Shown here: piece after piece, positions 57,576 to 64,000 of the stretch | How the letters are laid out: each line of letters opens with the position of its first letter | How positions within the stretch are numbered: the stretch's first letter is position 1 | DNA from: Hypomyces perniciosus | Lineage: Eukaryota > Ascomycota > Sordariomycetes > Hypocreales > Hypocreaceae | Direction: 5' to 3' | Length of the DNA stretch: 64,000 nt | NCBI GenBank assembly: GCA_008477525.1 | Contig: SPDT01000001.1 | Span: forward strand, 1,364,001 to 1,428,000 | The notes under the pieces: model-generated | What the model saw: only the letters and a program-made list of their open reading frames with translations | What the model was told of the DNA's origin: nothing | Database searches by the model: none | Made by a program: the position numbers and the translations under genes

Positions 57576-57841
57576 TCATTTGTTCAGAGCCTCTTTCCTG
57601 GCTTGGCGCTCTTCCTTTGTGCCCTCGTGAGACGGCATCTCCTTGGTCACCGCTGGACCTGGCTGAGCCTGATGAGCAGCAAACTTGGGGTCAACGCGGG
57701 TGTCGTGGATGGGCTGAATGGAGAATTGCTTCTCGGCCTGTCTATGTCAATATGGTGTTTTCCGAGAAATCCATCATCACACGAAGTAATAGTAGATAGA
57801 CTCACCTCGTTCTTCTTCTGCTGATCCTTGTCAGAGTTCAT
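57576..57841 (-). CDS. Small hydrophilic protein (65 aa)
   Basis: Two exons, 57841-57806 (MNSDKDQQKKNE) and 57737-57576, with an intron of GTGAGT...GACAG, 68 bp. The acceptor TAGACAG was chosen over ATAG because only it keeps the frame. The protein is charged and probably disordered (FSIQPIHDTRVDPKF, EERQARKEALNK), with no motif or targeting signal recognised. The reading frame is ended by TGA in a compact gene environment between WASP and XPF, which supports a real small gene, but there is no homology evidence available here. Confidence 0.55.
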
Positions 57842-58413
57842 GATGACGGTGATATAACGTATTGTCTATAGTGTGTTTGGTAATAATGAAGAGAAAAACA
57901 TCAGTGCCTGAACGGAGGCTCTACTGCCATATTTGTAGTTCTCTTTGGCCCTCACATGGCGCCGCATTTGGTGGCGGGACTGACCTGATGACGTCGTCAT
58001 TGGTGTTGGTCATCTTCGTGTTTCTGATTTTTACATACTACTACGAAGTACGGAGTACTAATACCAGCAAAGACGCAACGAGCTGTCGTGGACCACTACG
58101 TAAGTGCCACCACATTTTCTCCTCAATATCCAGATCCGGCCAATGGTTATCTGGGCAATGGATTAAAGTTCCGGCCGTTTTTAAGATTTGTTGAATCGTA
58201 ACTTGGCAGATTAAGATGTGCCCTAGCAGCCTGGAAGAGGCCATTCCTAGCCATCAATCACAGAGGCTCAATCTCAATGTACAGTTATGTACTTGTTTTA
58301 TTGTCACCCGCTTGCGTAGGTACCGAGGGGCTCCAAACCAGCCCAGCACCGGGATCCTCCAACTGTCACAGCTCCATTCAGACTTCACGTCTTGACATCA
58401 CCATCACGCACGC
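57842..58413. promoter_or_regulatory. Divergent promoter region (small protein / XPF)
   Basis: About 570 bp. It contains overlapping TACGAAGTACGGAGTAC at 58042-58058. No gene seen. Confidence 0.5.
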
Positions 58414-61315
58414 ATGTCGACAAGCAATGCGCCGCAACCAGTGAAATTATCACTGCCTCTGGTTGGTCTTGGATCTGGCAGATACCTTTGAATACTCCCA
58501 TAACTGATTGGCATCTCAGGAATACCAGCAGCAGCTGTTCCAGGAGCTCCGATCCGATGATGAAGTCGTGATCCTGGCCCGTGGGCTGGGCCTCATGCGC
58601 CTCGTCACAAACCTTCTCCATTCCTACGATGCCGCCGGAAACAACCTCATAGTAATAGTCGGTGCTGACGAGCGTGAAAATGCCTGGATTGGAGAGGCCC
58701 TGGCTGAGCACGCCGCCATCAGCGCGTCGCCCAAGGCACGAGGATTAACGGTCGTGAATACCGATTCCCAGACCGTTGGCGCCAGGGAGAAGATGTACGC
58801 CAACGGAGGCATATTCAGTGTCACGTCTCGGATCCTCGTCGTCGATCTTCTCACGGGATTGCTGGACCCGGAGCTCATTACGGGCATAGTCGCCCTCCAT
58901 GCCGATCGGGTCGTTGCCACCTCGCTCGAGGCCTTCATCCTCCGAGTGTACCGACAGAAGAACAAAGTTGGCTTCTTGAAGGCCTTCTCGGATAATCCAG
59001 ACCCGTTCACAACAGGGTTCTCCCCCTTGGCCACAATGATGAGGAATCTGTTCCTCAAGAAGGCATCCCTCTGGCCAAGATTCCATGTCGCAGTGGCACA
59101 GTCACTCGAGGGCAAGAAGAAGGCCGAGGTCATCGAGCTCGAAGTCCCCATGACCGACCCAATGAGAGACATTCAGAACGCCATCATGGAGTGTGTCGAG
59201 GTCAGCATCCACGAGCTCAAGAAGGGCAACACCGGCCTGGAAATGGATGATTGGAACCTCGACAATGCGCTGCAACAAAACTTTGACGTCAAGATCCGCC
59301 GTCAACTAGATCCGAACTGGCATCGGGTCAGTTTCAAGACTCGACAAATTGTTAACGATTTGACTGTCCTCCGGGGCCTGCTCAGCTCCATCTTGTCGTA
59401 CGACGCCGTGTCGTTTCTTCAACATCTTGACACCATTCATGCCGCGCACTCTCCTCCACCTGGATCAACGCGACAGACACAATCCCCATGGTTGTTCCTG
59501 GATACTGCTCAGACAATATTCGACACGGCTCGAAGGCGAGTTTACTCCGCCAGTGTCAAGAATGTATGTCAGAGTGGCGATAACATCGACTCTCTCCGTC
59601 CGGTCCTCGAGGAACTACCGAAATGGGGCGTCCTGGCAGAGGTTCTGGAGGAGATTGACCGTGACCTTTATTATGAACCAAAAGTCCGGGACGACTCGAA
59701 TGGAGGCATTTTAATTATGTGCTCAAATACAGATACATGTCGGCAGCTACGAGATTACCTCCAAACCATGCACGTCAAGCCCAAGGTGGACAAGCCTACA
59801 CATGAAGATGATGTTTTTGAGGACGCCGATGCTCATAAACCTTCTGCAATTTTCATGATGAGACGGAGACTCCGAAACTACTTGAAGTGGAAGAGACAAT
59901 TTGCCCAAATCAGTGCAACCCTGTTCACCGAGAACCAAAAGGCTCTTAACAGCGCTACGGACTCGCGGCCAGGAGTTGGCGGCGGGCCAAGAGGAGGCAA
60001 GGCTTCGGCGAACAAACGACGAAGAGTTCGGGGCGGAGGCAACGTGGGTGCCGTACCAACTTCAGGTCGCGCTGACAACGGCAGCATAGCACAATACTTT
60101 GAAAAGCCAGGGGAAGTTGCCGACCTAATGGCAGAAGTCCAAATCACAGAGGAGGAAGCGCAGCAGAAGGACGAAATTGCCGCCGACCCTCTAGAAAACA
60201 TGGAAGATTATTATCAGCTGTACGAGATGCAAGACTTGGTGGTAGTCCATGCATATGACGGAGACCAAGACGAGCATGTGCTCGAAGAAATCAAGCCGCG
60301 ATACATCATTATGTATGAGCCCGATGCCTCCTTCATCCGCCGGGTGGAGGTTTATCGCTCATCGCATAACGACAGAAATGTGAAGGTCTACTTTTTGTAC
60401 TACGGCGGATCTGTGGAGGAGCAGAGGTACCTATCGTCAGTAAGACGGGAGAAGGACGCATTCACCAAGCTCATCAAGGAACGAGCGAGCATGTCTATCG
60501 TCATGACGGTTGATGCCCATGGAATCGAAGATCCGCAAGAAGCGTTCTTGCGCACCGTCAACACACGTATCGCGGGAGGTGGCAAGCTAGCAGCGACGGC
60601 TGAGCCACCACGAGTGGTTGTCGATGTTCGAGAATTCAGGTCATCACTGCCGTCCTTGCTACATGGCCGCTCGATGGTGATTGTGCCATGCATGCTCACG
60701 GTCGGTGATTACATCTTGTCACCCAATATTTGCGTGGAACGCAAGTCAGTCAGCGACCTCATTTCGTCCTTTAAAGATGGAAGGCTGTACAGCCAAGCCG
60801 AGACCATGTTCCAGCACTACAAAAATCCCATGCTACTCATCGAGTTCGATCAGAACAAATCCTTTACTCTTGAGCCCTTTGCCGATCTCTCAGGCAGTCT
60901 CAACAGTGTCGCCCCTACGAATGTCTCGTCTGATATTCAGTCCAAACTCGTCCTTCTAACCTTGGCGTTTCCCAAACTGCGTATCATATGGTCTTCTTCG
61001 CCGTACGAAACAGCTGAGATATTCGAGTCTCTCAAGACGCAAGAAGCAGAGCCTGATCCGATTGCGGCGGTACAAGCAGGTCTTGACAAGGATACAAAGG
61101 TAGAGGATCAGGTGTTTAATCAGGAGCCGCAGGAGATGCTGGCCATTGTACCTGGTGTGACACCGCAGAACATCAAGAACATTGTGCTGGAGACGGAAAA
61201 TCTGAGGGAGGTGGCCAACATGACGGAGCGAGAGTTGGAGCCGTTGGTGGGCAAGACATCTGCCCGACAGATTCATATGTTTTTTAACCGGAACATCATG
61301 GAGGAAGAAGATTAG
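58414..61315 (+). CDS. RAD1: XPF/Rad1 structure-specific endonuclease
   Basis: 947-aa catalytic subunit of the XPF-ERCC1 (Rad1-Rad10) nuclease of nucleotide-excision repair and crosslink repair; nuclear. Exon 1 (58414-58461) encodes MSTSNAPQPVKLSLPL; a 58-bp intron (GTTGGT...CTCAG, branch CTGAT) leads to EYQQQLFQELRSDDE at 58520. Without this exon there is no ATG near the conserved N-terminus. An inactive SF2 helicase-like half (RGLGLMRLVTNLLHSYDAAG; ILVVDLLTGLL; RVVATSLEAFILR) is followed by the ERCC4 nuclease domain with the catalytic ERKSVSD (Glu756, Arg757, Lys758, Asp762). The end carries the tandem HhH domain (IVPGVTPQNIKNIV, LVGKTSARQIH). All key residues are present. Confidence 0.96.
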
Positions 61316-61649
61316 GAACAACTTCAATGATACCCGGAATGTCAAAGTCATCGATGTTTCAAGGATGGGGAGGTCGAGTCGTATGAAAAGATATTAAGAG
61401 GGCACGTCAGGCCTCTGGTCTACTACCTATGTATCCAAACCCAATAAAGTTACAAACAAAGGAAATGTTCGGTTTGAGGAAACCACTGCTCACCTCGCGG
61501 GTATTTTCTGCCTCCCTCCCCCTTTTCTTCTGGTCTATTACTGCGTATCGTTTTCGTTAATGGTCGTTATCATCTCAGCATTACCATCCACCAAAAACTG
61601 CAACCCCCCATCATCTATTTTTCGTCCTCTTTTTTTTCAGCGCATTTTA
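61316..61649. other. Intergenic region between convergent genes
   Basis: About 330 bp, the shared 3' region of XPF and the small membrane protein. Nothing else seen. Confidence 0.6.
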
Positions 61650-61917
61650 CTACACGCGTGATGTCCGCATATGCCGCCGGGGACGACGTGAACGCCGACC
61701 AGCGTAGCCACAGGTCAGGCAGGAGATGAGGATGCCGAAGAAGGATACGATGCCGTTGATGATGGCGGTCAGCATGTTTCCGATGCCGCTGACGATGGCC
61801 ATGATGATGCCTCCGATTGTGCGGAAGATGGCTTGGATCTGCCATGGTAGCGGTTAGAGGGGGTGTGTTTGAGAGATGGGGATGGTAATTGCTTACGCAG
61901 GATACGACGGCGCCCAT
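61650..61917 (-). CDS. Small membrane protein (69 aa)
   Basis: Two exons: 61917-61897 encodes MGAVVSC and 61838-61650 the rest, with an intron of GTAAGC...GGCAG, 58 bp. After splicing the protein reads MGAVVSCIQAIFRTIGGIIM, then GIGNMLTAIINGIVSFF and ILISCLTC. It is an almost continuous hydrophobic Ile/Gly-rich region of about 45 residues, probably two short helices, ending in a basic tail (GRRSRRPRRHMRTSRV). The N-terminal MGxxxS/C could be lipid-modified: Gly2 for myristoylation and Cys7 for palmitoylation; this is inference. I recall similar small proteins in other filamentous fungi, function unknown. Confidence 0.75.
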
Positions 61918-63240
61918 GGTGGTTGCTTTTGCTTGTTTGTTTGTTTGTTTGGTGTCTGTCTGTATGTAGTAGTGTATGATTGGGATAGATCTCAAGTATT
62001 GAAGAAAACTGTGGTTCGTTTGTGTAGTTTGATTCCAGCTTTCAAGTTGTGGACTAAAGTAGAGAGGGAGTTGAAAGTTCAGAGGAAAGGGTTAGGAATG
62101 ATGTATATATATACCAAGTATATGGAAGTGGTGTTACACCTGACGTGGCCATATTTGCCTTTTCTTGTTCCTGTTGTGCCTCATTGGCAAATACATACAT
62201 ACAGATACATACACTTACATACGGATATTGATGCATCCCTGACGCCCTGCAGCTCTTCACCGTCCTATCATCTTGCTCGCGCCTCATCAGCACAAACAGC
62301 GGAGAGCCCTCTTCCGCTATGTACGAAGTACAGACAAACGTAATTATCATTGTCGCCAAAAAAGGGAACAGAATTGGTTTCTTGACGTCAAGATGATCGT
62401 GTTTCAATTGACTATGAGGTCACCGAATCTCGATCTCGTGCGCTTCTTCCCAGAGAAAGTTGAACCAGAACAAACAATGCGCCCCTTGTTCATGGCCATT
62501 TGCGGCAAAGCGCCCGTTGATGCGTTGTTGTCACAATGTGGGGATTGACGTATGTAATATGTGAATGGGGCGTTTTGAGAAATCTTGATTTCTGCACTTC
62601 TGCCGATCATTGCTCGATCCTTTCAAGTTATGAACTCCTGGGCGCGAGTTATGGAGTGGCGGCGTAAATACGAAGTATACATACGAAGTACTGTCATACT
62701 TTATCTACTTCATACAGAACTAGAGTACTCCGTACTATTCGCCTTGTTATCTATCTATCTACGAAGTACAGTTCGCCTATTGAGAGAGAGAGATCCTGCA
62801 AGGCGTGTGACGTCAGCTCCACTGACGTATCAGAGGTTCTATCTTTCTGGGGCCGATATGCTTGGCAGGGACAAGCAGCTGCAGTACGAAGTACATACAG
62901 ACAGTACCTAACTTATGGCCTCTCTGCTATCAGTATTCTTTGGCTATCGGTGAAGTCTCATTGTCGACGCATCTGTAGATAAAGACATACGGTGAGTCTC
63001 AACTGTATCACATATGACAGAATGTCCGCCAAGAGGGCAGAAATAGTACATTACACAATACGGAGTATATCGGGCATCATTCGTCGTCTTGATCGACAAG
63101 AGAGCTCTTGGGGGGGCGTTGCATATCTATCGTACAATGGGGTATTATACCAACCGGAGATGAGAATCTACAATGAATCAATCCTATGCCAACGCCATCT
63201 ATATGCCATAACCCCCATTTATTTCTTTCGTTCATTTCAT
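61918..63240. other. Intergenic region dense in TACGRAGTA motifs
   Basis: About 1.3 kb without a gene. It begins with TTTG repeats (61932-61951) and holds about eight copies of the TACGAAGTA/TACGGAGTA motif between 62321 and 63066, the densest cluster in the window. Confidence 0.6.
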
Positions 63241-64000
63241 TCACCGAAAACGCCACCACCGCTTCTTCGTATTCATTGCCTTTATCATGTGCGCCCGTCG
63301 GAGCATCTCCCTGTTCCTCGAGTCCAGGATGCCCAATGCCATGCCATCGTCGCAGTAAGGCTGTCCGCGAGGTAAATGTGGTCGCTCGTCACTCATCATC
63401 TTGATGCGCTGGATTTTTCGCAGCTTCACCAGCCCGTACCAGCAGACCAGAAGGGAGAAGATGGTGGAGGTTGCCGTGACAGCTCCGAAACCCCAATTTG
63501 TCTCCTCGATAAAGTTCTCTAGGTTGGCACCGTACAGACCAGCGATGAAGGTGCCCATGGCCAGCCCCAGTGTTCCAACGCTGAACTTGAGTTCCAAAAG
63601 CATAAGAGCGTTGCGATTGGCATCAAGAATTGCTCGCACGCTGGTATGATGTTAGCCAGAATAAAATAAAATAAAATAAAAGACATGACTGAACTCACAT
63701 ATCCTCGGTGTTTCTAATACCAGACACCAGGTTGCTGGCCTCTTGCACAATTTCATCCGTGAGTTTGTGGTACGATTCCAGCAGCATCTCCACCTCTGTA
63801 TGGTCATCAGTGCCCCTGTATAAATCATGCACCTTCTCCGTCAAGTACATGGCCGCCAAGTCATCATCCGCTTCGAGCAGCTCCTCAATAGCGTCCCGCA
63901 CCAACTTGGCCTTTTGCTCAAACGTGCTGACGCGCTTCGACAGAATGAGCAGTTGGCGCAGCTTCTGTCGGTCAATGTCGTCCTCAAGCTCACTGAGGAC
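63241..64000 (-). CDS. MRS2: MRS2/CorA-type mitochondrial Mg2+ channel, C-terminal part
   Basis: C-terminal portion of a CorA-family Mg2+ channel of the mitochondrial inner membrane, cut by the right window edge (the 5' part lies beyond). Exons are >64000-63699 and 63640-63241; the 58-bp intron (GTGAGT...CCAG) includes an ATAAA microsatellite. The helical matrix domain is seen (LVRDAIEELLEADDDLAAMYL, EVEMLLESYHKLTDEI), then VRAILDANRNALMLLELKFS. Transmembrane helix 1 (VGTLGLAMGTFIAGLYG) and helix 2 (FGAVTATSTIFSLLVCWYG) follow, with the acidic loop NLENFIEETNW between them. The signature at the end of helix 1, normally Gly-Met-Asn, reads Gly-Ala-Asn (YGANLENF). The C-terminal tail is Arg/Lys-rich and matrix-facing. 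Confidence 0.9.

Overview
The window comes from a filamentous ascomycete, most likely a Sordariomycete and probably hypocrealean. Genes carry short (48-160 bp) GT-AG introns. A transposon-rich block shows the C-to-T/G-to-A decay typical of repeat-induced point mutation (RIP). The gene families (CFEM/Pth11-like receptor, Zn2Cys6 regulators, non-reducing PKS, WASP, Chs5) are those of filamentous fungi. I cannot name the species from the sequence.

Layout: (1) 1-4.5 kb holds a disordered protein cut by the left edge, a short-chain dehydrogenase and a Chs5 exomer subunit. (2) 4.5-9.6 kb is gene-poor with one orphan Zn2Cys6 regulator. (3) 9.65-15.59 kb is a RIP-decayed LTR retrotransposon with recognisable LTRs, a 5-bp target duplication, and several GC-retaining islands, including a nested LTR-like piece. 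(4) 18.1-35.0 kb is a polyketide cluster: Zn2Cys6 activator, NmrA-like regulator, O-methyltransferase, FAD monooxygenase and a SAT-KS-AT-PT-ACP-ACP-TE non-reducing PKS. Gene families and order match the Fusarium bikaverin cluster bik5-bik4-bik3-bik2-bik1, but the bik6-type transporter is absent. An extra SDR lies just beyond the PKS. (5) 37.6-51.7 kb is accessory and gene-poor: a CFEM receptor, a secreted Cys-containing protein, an AN1-zinc-finger/phosphotransferase fusion, a foldback element and broken gene remnants. (6) 51.7-64 kb is a compact housekeeping block: a mitochondrial-looking protein, eIF1A, WASP, a 65-aa protein, the XPF/Rad1 nuclease, a 69-aa membrane protein and an MRS2-type Mg2+ channel cut by the right edge.

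For the cluster, the PKS would make the aromatic polyketide, the FAD monooxygenase would oxidise it and the O-methyltransferase would methylate it. The Zn2Cys6 and NmrA-like proteins would control expression. Product assignment (bikaverin or a close naphthoquinone/xanthone-type pigment) is an inference from family content and order, not from sequence alignment. All exon structures were worked out by hand from splice signals and frame continuity.
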